From the NCBI GenBank assembly GCA_022803075.1, contig JAFFTF010000006.1:276150-340149 (forward strand): DNA of 64,000 bases, written 5' to 3'. Source of the DNA: Micrococcales bacterium 31B (lineage in GTDB: Bacteria > Actinomycetota > Actinomycetes > Actinomycetales > Dermabacteraceae). The number at the start of each line of letters is the position of its first letter. Position 1 is the stretch's first letter. Made by a program: the position numbers and the translations under genes. The notes beneath the pieces were generated by a model. That model worked only from the letters and a program-made list of their open reading frames with translations. It made no database searches and was not told where the DNA came from. Of the stretch, positions 55,309 through 63,558 are shown piece after piece.

Positions 55309-55327
55309 TTAAGTTAGGCTAACCTTG
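55309..55327 (-). promoter_or_regulatory. Iron-dependent repressor (IdeR/DtxR) box
   Basis: TTAAGTTAGGCTAACCTTG matches the DtxR/IdeR consensus TTAGGTTAGGCTAACCTAA at 16 of 19 positions, with an intact core GTTAGGCTAACCT. It lies 32 bases upstream of the start of the siderophore-binding lipoprotein gene. Iron-loaded repressor should silence that gene. Confidence 0.88.
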
Positions 55328-55373
55328 CTTTGAAGGCAAGCGCTCGACCCGTTCCGTGCTCGGTCTACTCGAT

Positions 55374-56099
55374 CTACTCGGTGTGGTCGGTGTGGTCGGT
55401 CTGCTCGGTCACCAACCGATACCCGCGACCCGGCTCAGTCACCAGGTGGCGCGGCGCCTGGGGCGTGTCCTCCAGCTTGCGACGCAATTGCGCAAAATAC
55501 ACGCGCAGGTACTGCGTCTCCTTGACGTACGCGGCACCCCACACCTCCCGCAGCAGGGTCTCGCCCGAGATCAGTTGGCCCGGATTGCGCGCGAGCAACT
55601 CCAGGAGGTGCCATTCGGTTGGGGTGAGCCGCACCTCCTCGCCGTGCCGCAGCACCCGCTTCGTGAAGAGGTCCACGTCGAAGGCGGCCGTCGAGATGGT
55701 CGGTGAATCCTCGGCGGCGGGCACCGCGCGCCGCATAGCGACGCGCATCCGCGCCAGCAGTTCATCCATGTCGAACGGCTTCGTCACGTAGTCGTCTGCC
55801 CCGGCGTCGAGCGCGTTCACCTTCTCTTCGCCCGCATGCCGGGCGCTCAGCACGATGATCGGGGTACGGCAGAAGTCTCGCAGCCCCGCGATGACGTCGG
55901 CACCATCCATGTCGGGCAGCCCCATGTCGAGGATCACCAAATCATGCGGCTGGCGATGCGCGAGGGCCAACGCCGTGCGACCATCGTGCGCGAGTTCGAC
56001 CTCGTAGCCGCGAGTTTTAAGGGTGATTCCGAGGGTGCGAGCGAGCGAAACCTCGTCGTCGACGACGAGCACCCGCACGACCTCGGGCTGCCCGCTCAT
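55374..56099 (-). CDS. OmpR-family response regulator, KdpE-like
   Basis: This 241-residue regulator has a receiver domain with VVDDE (13-16), phospho-acceptor Asp58 in LVILDMGLPD, and Lys107 in YVTKPF. The winged-helix output domain (about 130-232) carries LTPTEWHLLELLARNPGQLI and TQYLRVYFAQLRRKLE, the pattern of KdpE. Its tail repeats the D-H-T motif (TDHTDHTE), from a 9-bp DNA repeat at 55378-55395. The start overlaps the stop of the sensor kinase (ATGA). In the best-known systems KdpE turns on kdpFABC under potassium limitation; no kdpFABC is in the window. Confidence 0.9.
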   Translation of the reverse strand: MSGQPEVVRVLVVDDEVSLARTLGITLKTRGYEVELAHDGRTALALAHRQPHDLVILDMGLPDMDGADVIAGLRDFCRTPIIVLSARHAGEEKVNALDAGADDYVTKPFDMDELLARMRVAMRRAVPAAEDSPTISTAAFDVDLFTKRVLRHGEEVRLTPTEWHLLELLARNPGQLISGETLLREVWGAAYVKETQYLRVYFAQLRRKLEDTPQAPRHLVTEPGRGYRLVTEQTDHTDHTE

Positions 56100-57607
56100 G
56101 CGGCGTCCACCGGTTCTGCGGGGCGCGCGACGAGGCCGGCGGCGTTGCGTGACATGCCGAGCCGCACCACCATTGTGAGGCCACCGCCCTCGGTATCCCG
56201 CACGTCTACCTGGGTGCCGAGAGCCTTGGCGAGCCCCTGTGCCACGGCGAGCCCTAGGCCGAGACCGTTGCCCTGGGGCACGTCACCGTGACGCTGGAAA
56301 GCCTGAAACATGCTGGCGCGGGAGGCCGGGTCCAGGCCGGGGCCATGATCGATCACCTGAATCTCCAACTGGTGTGGGCACGGCTCGACTACGGCCACCA
56401 GGGGCGCGAGACTCCCCGGGGGGCTGCCGTGGCGAACGGCATTCTCAACTAGGTTGGCGATGATCCGCTCCAGCATGCCCGGATCGGTCGAGACGAGCGG
56501 CAGGTCTTCGGGTGCCTCGAATCGCACGAGGGGACCGTTGGGGTGTGTCTGGTTCACCATGCTGATCGACACGGGTATCACTTCGTCGAGCGAGACCGGT
56601 TGCAGCACGGGCTGCACCGAGCCAGAGCGAATGCGGGTCTGATCGAGCAGGTTGCGCAGGATCCGCGTGAGTTCGTCGATGCTGCCTTCGACGGTCTCGA
56701 GTAGATAGCTGCGGTCCGCTGGGTCGAGGTGGGCATCTTGGGAGCGCAGGGTTTGTACCGCGGTCTTGGCGCCAGACAGGGGGGTACGTAGGTCGTGCGA
56801 AAGCGCCGCGAGAAGCGATAATCGCAGCTCATCCTGGGAGGCCCGATACTCGGCCTCGGCCGCGTTGGCGCGCATCTCGACGAGGTCCCACACCTCAGAG
56901 ATTTGCCGCGCAAACACCTCGAACAGTGAGCCGAGTTCGGCGGGCAAGGCAGTTCCCAGCGCGAACACGGCCCTCCGGCCTTCCGCATTCGCGTAACCGC
57001 GCACGTGAGCCACCTCCGTTCTGCGGGACGCCGGGTCGTCGGGTTGGCCGTCAAGGGGCCGGGTGGCAGCCAACTCGACCCACGCGCGTCCGCTCTGCTC
57101 GGCGAGCCAGACTTGTTGCTGGCCGAAGACCTCGCGGGTGTGTTCGAGGAGGCTGCGCACGCCGTCGCCGCTGCGCATGGTGTCTTCCGCGAGCGCGATG
57201 AGGGCGTCGGCCTCGTAGCGGGCCCGCTTGGCCGTCGCCGAGCGGCGCGACGCTATCGATACGACGATCGACACAGCGAGGGCGACGATCACGAAGATGA
57301 TGAGGGTGTAGATGGCCACGCGGCCGTGCACGGTGAAGGTGCCTACGGGGGTAAAAAGAGTGTAATTTGCAGCACCTGCGGCGAGCGCGGCGGCGGTCAG
57401 CGAGGGCCAGAGTCCACCGAGGATAGAGGCAGCCACGGGAATGGCCATGAACATCATGAGCCCTATGGGCTGAGCGTCCGGACCCTCATAAAAATGGAAT
57501 ATTGCAGCAAGTGCAAGCGGTCCTAGCAGCGCACATGCCCATGCTGCCAGCAGGCGGCTGGTGCGCTGGCGGGAGCGCTGTGGCGGGGTAACGAGCAGCG
57601 AGTGCAT
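56096..57607 (-). CDS. KdpD-like sensor histidine kinase lacking the N-terminal KdpD domains
   Basis: The protein is 503 residues from ATG 57607, which follows GGAAGGA. Four membrane helices (about 18-118) form the KdpD-type DUF4118 domain (GLWPSLTAAALAAGAANYTLF). A GAF-like region (about 140-245) follows, then the H-box with His271 in AALSHDLRTPLSG, N-box NLVENAVRHG, and the G-boxes DHGPGLDP and GNGLGLGLAVAQGL. The KdpD cytoplasmic N-terminal domain and the USP domain of full-length KdpD are absent. An in-frame ATG at 57799 would add 64 residues but has no better ribosome site. It is the first gene of the pair with the regulator. Confidence 0.9.
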   Translation of the reverse strand: MHSLLVTPPQRSRQRTSRLLAAWACALLGPLALAAIFHFYEGPDAQPIGLMMFMAIPVAASILGGLWPSLTAAALAAGAANYTLFTPVGTFTVHGRVAIYTLIIFVIVALAVSIVVSIASRRSATAKRARYEADALIALAEDTMRSGDGVRSLLEHTREVFGQQQVWLAEQSGRAWVELAATRPLDGQPDDPASRRTEVAHVRGYANAEGRRAVFALGTALPAELGSLFEVFARQISEVWDLVEMRANAAEAEYRASQDELRLSLLAALSHDLRTPLSGAKTAVQTLRSQDAHLDPADRSYLLETVEGSIDELTRILRNLLDQTRIRSGSVQPVLQPVSLDEVIPVSISMVNQTHPNGPLVRFEAPEDLPLVSTDPGMLERIIANLVENAVRHGSPPGSLAPLVAVVEPCPHQLEIQVIDHGPGLDPASRASMFQAFQRHGDVPQGNGLGLGLAVAQGLAKALGTQVDVRDTEGGGLTMVVRLGMSRNAAGLVARPAEPVDAA

Positions 57608-57739
57608 TGAATCCTTCCACGTACCAGCATCCTGGTGCTTTCTGAGGGCGGCGACCCAAGCGAGGCGCCCTAGGTCACTGTAACGTGAGTGACCCAAAAA
57701 CACATTGAGGCCCTTGGTGGCAAGCCGTACGCTGGAACA

Positions 57740-59242
57740 GTGAAACAAGCCGAAGATTCTCAGCCAGGGGCCCTGGCAGCCACGACAAAGAACCAACAAA
57801 CCGACGATTCAGCGCGAAACAACCGCGTGATTTGGTTGCTCGTGATTGCGACGTTCGTCGTCATCTTGAACGAAACCGTCATGAGCGTAGCGATCGCCAA
57901 CCTTGCTACCTCATTTGCGATCACCGAACTCTCGGCCCAGTGGGCCTCCACGGCTTTCATGCTGACCATGGCCGTCGTGATCCCCGTGACCGGCTGGTTG
58001 CTGCAGCGGTTGGCAACGAGGCAGATCTTCATCATTGCGATGTCGCTGTTCTCTGTGGGCACCCTGGTCGCCATCGTGGCGCCCACCTTCTCGGTGCTGA
58101 TCCTGGGCCGCGTCGTGCAGGCCGCCGGCACCGCCGTCATGATGCCGCTCCTCATGACGACGCTCATGATGCTCGTCCCGCAGGAGCATCAGGGTCAGAT
58201 GATGGCCCGTGTCTCCATGACCATCTCGGTGGCACCGGCGCTCGGCCCCACCATTGGAGGCTACATTTTGGACTGGTTCGCCCACTGGCAGGCTCTGTTC
58301 ATCTTTATGGCGCCCATCTCTATCACGATGCTCGTGGTGGGCATCCGCCTCATCGAAAACGTCACCGAGGGCAAGCAGACCCGCCTGGACACTCCCTCGA
58401 TTCCCCTCGCGGCGATCGGCTTCGGCGGTCTGGTCTTTGGACTGACGGGCTTTGCGGAACACTCCGCTCACCTCGGCTCGGGAGCGGCTATCACGGGCAT
58501 CTGGGTTCCTGTGGGCGCGGGCATCCTCGCGCTGGCCGCATTTGTGGCGCGCCAGGTCGCGCTGCAGCGCAGCGATCGGGCCCTGCTCGACCTGCGCACT
58601 CTGAATTCAAAGAACTTCACGTTCGCGGCCCTGCTCATGATCGTCAACATGGTCGTGCTATTCGGCTGCATCATGTTGCTGCAGTTGTACTTGCAGAGGG
58701 GCCTAGGCCTGCCGGTGAATGTCGCGGGCATGGTGGTGCTCCCCGGTGGTCTGGCCATGGGCCTGCTCGCGCCCACCGTGGGTCGACTTTACGACCGCTT
58801 CGGTCCGCGCCCCCTCATGGTGCCCGGTGCCGTCTTGGTGAGCGCATCGCTGTGGACCTTCACGTCCTTCGGCACCGAGACTTCGATGTACCTCGTCGCC
58901 GCCGTCTATGTGCTGCTCAGCGTGGGGCTCGCGTGCTTGTTCACGCCGCTGTTCACGGCCGGTCTGGGATCGGTCGAACCGCGCTTCTACTCGCACGGCA
59001 GCGCCATTTTTGGCACGGTGCAGCAGTTGGCCGGTGGCATCGGCACGGCACTCTTCGTCACTATCATGTCGGGAGTGATGGCGGCTCAGACGACGGCCGG
59101 CGTCAACGCGGTGCACGCTCAGGTGGCGGGCATACACACGGCGTTTGTCGTCGGTGCCTCGGTTTCGCTCGTCTCGATTGCCCTGGCGTTTTTGGTGAAG
59201 CGCCCGCAGGCGGTCTCGGGCGTGGTGGCTGGTCACCACTAG
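57740..59242 (+). CDS. MFS transporter, DHA2 (EmrB/QacA-like) family
   Basis: This is a membrane protein of 500 residues with 14 predicted helices. The first helix has WLLVIATFVVILNETVMSVA, the DHA2 motif, followed by AVVIPVTGWLLQRLATRQIF (loop 2) and LGRVVQAAGTAVMMPLLM. The family exports drugs and lipophilic cations. The start is uncertain: GTG 57740 is taken, and an in-frame GTG at 57689 would add 17 residues. It is divergent from the sensor-kinase gene. A strong terminator follows at 59264. Confidence 0.86.
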   Translation: MKQAEDSQPGALAATTKNQQTDDSARNNRVIWLLVIATFVVILNETVMSVAIANLATSFAITELSAQWASTAFMLTMAVVIPVTGWLLQRLATRQIFIIAMSLFSVGTLVAIVAPTFSVLILGRVVQAAGTAVMMPLLMTTLMMLVPQEHQGQMMARVSMTISVAPALGPTIGGYILDWFAHWQALFIFMAPISITMLVVGIRLIENVTEGKQTRLDTPSIPLAAIGFGGLVFGLTGFAEHSAHLGSGAAITGIWVPVGAGILALAAFVARQVALQRSDRALLDLRTLNSKNFTFAALLMIVNMVVLFGCIMLLQLYLQRGLGLPVNVAGMVVLPGGLAMGLLAPTVGRLYDRFGPRPLMVPGAVLVSASLWTFTSFGTETSMYLVAAVYVLLSVGLACLFTPLFTAGLGSVEPRFYSHGSAIFGTVQQLAGGIGTALFVTIMSGVMAAQTTAGVNAVHAQVAGIHTAFVVGASVSLVSIALAFLVKRPQAVSGVVAGHH

Positions 59243-59263
59243 TCCCGGCGTTACGACGTGTGA

Positions 59264-59295
59264 GGGGGCGCCTCCTTGAAGGCGCCCCCGTTTTT
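59264..59295 (+). terminator. Intrinsic terminator after the DHA2 transporter gene
   Basis: A 9-bp perfect stem (GGGGGCGCC at 59264-59272, GGCGCCCCC at 59281-59289) has an 8-base loop and then GTTTTT. It lies 22 bases after the stop codon. Confidence 0.9.
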
Positions 59296-59353
59296 GTGTG
59301 CCGGACGCCGTGGGGCACAAGTACCCGGGTAGCCTCCGCCAACGTGTCTCGAC

Positions 59354-60535
59354 CTAGGCGCTGGCCCGCCTGCGACGCGAGAAATCGGCCGCCAGAGACG
59401 CGAGGGGCATGACGGCACCAAAGGCGCACACGCCCCGCCAGCCCGCCACGTGGTAGAGGCCGCCCGCGATGGCCGAGCAGGCGGCGCCCGCGGTGAAGAA
59501 GACGGCGATGTAGATCGAGTTGATGCGCGACCGCGCGGCGGCGTCGAGGCTGAAGATCACCGTTTGATTGGCGTTCATGGAGGCTTGGACGGCCGCGTCA
59601 AGTAGCACCGCGGCGAGTGCCAGGGGCGCGAGGTGGGCTTCGCTGAACGCTGCCAGGGCCCACATCGCGGCGACCATCGCAAACGAGCCGCGCAGCACGA
59701 GGGTTCCGTGACCGCGGTCGTTCCAGCGGCCGGCCAGGGGAGTGATGAAAATGCCCCCAGCTCCGAGAAGGGCAAAGAGGCCCACCTGAAACTCGTCGAA
59801 GCGCAGGGCGGGACCCTGCAACACGAACGCGATGATGGTCCAGAACACGGTGAAGCTTCCGAACATGCTCGCCTGGTAGAGCGCGCGGCGCACGAGCTCG
59901 GGGTGGTGGCGAAGTTGTGCGAGGGTCGAGCGAATGAGGTGAGCGTACGGCAGGTCAGTGCGGGCACGCCGTTCGGGCAGCATGGCGCGTAGTGCGACGA
60001 GCAGCATGATGAGCCCCGCGGCCGAGAGGAAGTAGATGAGCCGCCACGTTGCGACCTGCGCCAGCATGGAGGAGGCCACGCGCGAGAGCAGAATGCCCGA
60101 GAGCAAACCAGTCATGACCTGGCCGAGGAGCGCACCGCGCTGCTCAGGTGGCGCGTACTCGGCCACCAGGGGAATCAAAAACTGAGCCGTGATCGAGGCA
60201 ACGCCGATCACGAGCGCGAGGGCCAGGGCGGTGGCGAGGTTCCACGACAGCCCCATGCTCACCGCTGCGAGCGCCGAGAGCACCAGAAAACCAGTCACTA
60301 AGGTTCGCGTTGAGTATTTGTCGCCGAGCGGGATCAAGAGCAGCATCGCGACGGCGTACCCGATTTGGGTGGCCGAGACGATCCAGGTCGTGGACGCCTC
60401 GGCGACCCCGAAATCGCGAGCCAGCTGGGGGAGCAGTGGCTGGACGTAATAGATCTGTGCCACGGACAGCCCGCACGTCACGGCCATGAGCACGATGAGG
60501 GGGCGCCCGAGGGCCGTGGTGTTGGCTGCGGACAT
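59354..60535 (-). CDS. MFS transporter (YnfM-like DHA1)
   Basis: This is a 393-residue transporter with 12 predicted helices. It starts MSAANTTALGRPLIVLMAVTC and shows SVAQIYYVQPLLPQLARDF, a motif of the YnfM/sugar-efflux-like branch, and LLLIPLGDKYSTR (loop 2). The substrate is unknown. Its start lies seven bases after the stop of the aldo/keto reductase gene, so the two are co-transcribed. It is convergent with the DHA2 gene. Confidence 0.86.
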   Translation of the reverse strand: MSAANTTALGRPLIVLMAVTCGLSVAQIYYVQPLLPQLARDFGVAEASTTWIVSATQIGYAVAMLLLIPLGDKYSTRTLVTGFLVLSALAAVSMGLSWNLATALALALVIGVASITAQFLIPLVAEYAPPEQRGALLGQVMTGLLSGILLSRVASSMLAQVATWRLIYFLSAAGLIMLLVALRAMLPERRARTDLPYAHLIRSTLAQLRHHPELVRRALYQASMFGSFTVFWTIIAFVLQGPALRFDEFQVGLFALLGAGGIFITPLAGRWNDRGHGTLVLRGSFAMVAAMWALAAFSEAHLAPLALAAVLLDAAVQASMNANQTVIFSLDAAARSRINSIYIAVFFTAGAACSAIAGGLYHVAGWRGVCAFGAVMPLASLAADFSRRRRASA

Positions 60536-60542
60536 CTTTTGG

Positions 60543-61529
60543 TTAGAACTGGCTGACGCGACCGGGGCCGGGGCAGATCGCGTCGATCTCGGCGAGGTCT
60601 GTGGGGCTGAGTTCGATGGCCGTCGCCGCCGCCGCGTTCTGTGCGACCTGCTCGGGGCGGGTGGCGCCGGCGATGACCGAGGAGATTTCTGGGCGCGACA
60701 GGAGCCAGGCGAAGGCGATGTCGAGCATGGTGACTCCGCGGGCGTCCGCGAAGCCCTGGAGCTGTTCGAGGCGGGGCCAATCGGCGGATTCGAGGAGCGC
60801 GGGCTTGATCTCGGCGAGCCGCGAACCGGAGGGCGCAGAGGTGGCGGTGTATTTGCCGCTGAGCAGGCCGTTAAAGAGGGGAAAGTACGGGAACACGCCG
60901 AGGCCGTAGTGCCGGGCCGCGGGCAGGATCTCCTGCTCGGCGGTGCGGTGAAGCAGGGAGTATTCGTTTTGGGCCGAGATGAAGCGGTGGCGCAGTCGTT
61001 GGCCGACGGCCTCGGCGTCGGCGATCTGCCAGCCGCTGCGGTTGGAATGGCCGATGTAGCGCACGAGGCCAGCGTCGATCAGGCTCCCCAGCGAGTCGAG
61101 GGTTTCTTCTATGGGGGTTGTGGGGTCAGGGGTGTGGAACTGAAAGAGGTCAATGTAATCGGTGCCGAGGCGGCGCAGCGAGCCCTCGACGGCGCGCCGA
61201 ATATAGCGGCGAGAACCTCGCGCACCGAAATCTGGACCGTTGAGTTCGCCCACGGGGAGCCCAAACTTGGTGCCGATGACCACGCGGTCGCGGCGACCGG
61301 CTAGGGCCCGGCCCAAGAGTGTTTCTGAAAGTCCCGGTTCGGCTCCGTAGCAATCGGCCACGTCAAAAAAGGTGATTCCGTGGTCGAGTGCCGCGTCGAT
61401 GACGGCTTGAGTGCCTTCAAGGGTTTGGGTGGCGGTGCCGGGGCGTCCGAGGTTGTTGCAGCCGAGTCCGACGGAACTCACCGCGAGGCCGCTGGCGCCG
61501 ACGCGGCGGATGGGAACAGTGGAAGTCAT
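60543..61529 (-). CDS. Aldo/keto reductase
   Basis: The 328-residue protein has the aldo/keto reductase barrel. The catalytic tetrad is Asp56 and Tyr61 in FFDVADCYG, Lys88 in IGTKFG, and His132 in FQFHTPD. The NADPH site is in the C-terminal ISSVIAGATRPEQVAQN. This is the general (YhdN/Tas-like) class; the substrate is unknown. ATG 61529 (MTSTVPIRRVGASGL) fits the family start, and an in-frame ATG at 61604 would add 25 residues without support. It is first in the pair with the MFS transporter, which suggests a joint role in handling one compound. Confidence 0.9.
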   Translation of the reverse strand: MTSTVPIRRVGASGLAVSSVGLGCNNLGRPGTATQTLEGTQAVIDAALDHGITFFDVADCYGAEPGLSETLLGRALAGRRDRVVIGTKFGLPVGELNGPDFGARGSRRYIRRAVEGSLRRLGTDYIDLFQFHTPDPTTPIEETLDSLGSLIDAGLVRYIGHSNRSGWQIADAEAVGQRLRHRFISAQNEYSLLHRTAEQEILPAARHYGLGVFPYFPLFNGLLSGKYTATSAPSGSRLAEIKPALLESADWPRLEQLQGFADARGVTMLDIAFAWLLSRPEISSVIAGATRPEQVAQNAAAATAIELSPTDLAEIDAICPGPGRVSQF

Positions 61530-62151
61530 GGTCTCATCGTATCGAGCGCCGCTCGCACATTGCGGCGTTGCTGCCCAGGTGAGCAAAGATTCCGAAGCGA
61601 TCATCGAATATCAATGAGTGATTATATAAATCGAATATCCGGGAAGTGTTTTGTGCCGAGTCTCCCAGGGCCATTATTCAGGCAGCTGATTAAGCGAGCT
61701 GGCAAAGTATGGAAATCGCTGCCATGAGCTTTCCACCTGAGCCAGGTTCGCAAGATGCCGGTGCCTGCCTGTGACCGGCTGTGACTGGCTGTCCTGAGGG
61801 ACGGGCGCCAAACGCTTCGGGGGCGGACTTGGGAAAGAAGTGACCTTTTATAATTCCCGGGCCGCTGAGTCACGTTCTGTAGTCGTTTGGGCACAGTGTT
61901 TCGCAGGCTCGGCTACTGAGTGTCGTGACTTATGTAACTCAAGATTCAAGAAGTGGGAGGTGTCCACGCCATTCCCGCGCACTCGCCGGGGCCGCGCTCC
62001 TTACTCAGAGTGATGGGCTAACTCGAAATTTGTTAGTATTTGCCCTCGCAGGGTGAGTTTACAGAAGAGGAAGCCGATATTTTTTAGAGATGTAACCAAG
62101 GTTTGAAATATTTGGCGACTCGCTCAAAAGATTTGCGGCTAACCTGGACAA
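61530..62151. other. 622-base region without a gene before the ROK regulator
   Basis: This stretch is poorer in GC than its neighbours and has stop codons in every frame. It holds two copies of ATCGAATATC at 61603-61612 and 61630-61639 (27 bases apart), and a run of CTGTGAC/CTGTCCTG near 61770-61795. No promoter, tRNA or protein gene is clear. It may be a decayed gene or a long regulatory region for the ROK and aldo/keto reductase genes. Confidence 0.4.
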
Positions 62152-63405
62152 GTGAATATTACCGGGCAGGCCGTCTCGCACGGCGTCATGAAGCGCAACA
62201 ACCTGGCACTCGTGCTCAGCATTGTGGCGCAACTAGGTGAGGCTAGCCGCGCCGACATCATTGAGCGCAGCGGCCTCACGCAACCCGCGATCACGCGCAT
62301 CGTTTCTGAACTTCTTGAAGCGGGCCTCCTCGAAGAGGCCCTGGCCACCACCACGGTGGCAAAGCGGGGGCGCCCGGCCACGTCTCTGCGATTGGCTCAG
62401 GGGCGCGTGTACTCGATAGGTGTAGATACCCGTCTCGACCGCACCACGATCATCGCGCGCTGCTTTGCGGGCGTAATCAGCCACGAAGAGTGGCATCCGG
62501 GTTTTGCCGACCCGACTCCCGAGGAGTTTTTCGGTTTTATCGCCGAGCGCGTTCGAGATATTGCGTCACGCATGGACTCGCGTCTTGCGGGTGTCGGCAT
62601 TGCCCTACCGGCGCGCTTCAACGACGATCGCACTCGCGTCGAGAACTCCCCCCTATGGAGTTGGACCGATGTCGACGTCTTGGGCGAGATGACTAAGCGG
62701 CTCGACCTCGAGGGTGTCCCGGTGCTGTTCGATCACATCTGGAATGCCGCCGCTATTGCGAATAGCAGGTTCCTCCCGGTCACAAAGGGTGCGCGGCTCG
62801 CTCACGTGCAAGTGGGCTACACGGTGGGCATTGGGCTCACGCACAATGGCTCGCGCTTCTCGCGCTTTGGGTGCGCGGCGACAGACTTTTCGCATCTTCC
62901 CATTCAGGTGGAGCCCTGGCTGCCCTGCCCAGAGTGCCGGGCGCCCGCGTGCCTCGAGAGCCGCATCGGCGTTCGAGCCATCGAGTCTCGAGCGCGCGAG
63001 ATCGGCATTAGCATGGCGGGCGACCCGCATGCCATTTCGCGGTTTTGCCACGAGCTCGCCGAGGTCGCTCAGGGTGACGACGAGCGGGCGCGCCGCGCTC
63101 TCGACATCATCAAAGACGCTGCGCAATGGAGTGCGCAGGCCGCCTTCATGGTGGCCACCGCAACGGGGGCCACTGCGGTCACGGTGGGCGGCTACCCCGA
63201 GTATCTGGGCGATATTTTCTTTGAGCATTTCATGGCACACGTCGAGGATGTGATGCCGCATCTTTTGCCGCTCATGCGGCGGTTTGACCACCCGGCTATG
63301 AGCGTCGACCTCGACGATCGCGCGGCGATCATCGGGGCCGCCGTGTTGGGTCTCGAGCAGATGCGCACGGATCCCACAGTGGTCATGTCTGGGTCGGTGC
63401 GCTAG
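62152..63405 (+). CDS. ROK-family transcriptional regulator (NagC/XylR type)
   Basis: This 417-residue protein starts with GTG 62152. The N-terminal winged helix (about 15-80) has EASRADIIERSGLTQPAITR and KRGRPATSLRL. The ROK domain follows. The zinc site is present as PCPECRAPACLES. The usual kinase-site motif (E-N-D-A-N) reads FDHIWNAAAIAN, so the catalytic Asp is lost and the protein is a regulator, not a sugar kinase. NagC/XylR-like members repress sugar-use genes and release DNA when a sugar binds; the ligand is unknown and no sugar operon is adjacent. Confidence 0.86.
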   Translation: MNITGQAVSHGVMKRNNLALVLSIVAQLGEASRADIIERSGLTQPAITRIVSELLEAGLLEEALATTTVAKRGRPATSLRLAQGRVYSIGVDTRLDRTTIIARCFAGVISHEEWHPGFADPTPEEFFGFIAERVRDIASRMDSRLAGVGIALPARFNDDRTRVENSPLWSWTDVDVLGEMTKRLDLEGVPVLFDHIWNAAAIANSRFLPVTKGARLAHVQVGYTVGIGLTHNGSRFSRFGCAATDFSHLPIQVEPWLPCPECRAPACLESRIGVRAIESRAREIGISMAGDPHAISRFCHELAEVAQGDDERARRALDIIKDAAQWSAQAAFMVATATGATAVTVGGYPEYLGDIFFEHFMAHVEDVMPHLLPLMRRFDHPAMSVDLDDRAAIIGAAVLGLEQMRTDPTVVMSGSVR

Positions 63406-63558
63406 CCTCGCTCTTTCATGACGATGGTCGTGGACCTGTGCGGGTGGCGTGGTTGGGTGGGCTCGCGGTGTGAGTGCTTGTGGGTGTGACGGGGGGCCGG
63501 TTGTCGCTGCCGGGTTGCGGGTTTCCGGGTGTTGTGGTCGTGGGTGGATGGGTCTGTG

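Noticed and set aside
57832..59412. A 526-codon frame on the + strand overlapping the DHA2 transporter
   Set aside because: It has no membrane segments or motifs, and the overlapping frame encodes a clear 14-helix transporter.
61622..61894. A 90-codon minus-strand frame in the gap before the ROK gene
   Set aside because: No ribosome site, no domain and poor codon use; it is not supported as a gene.
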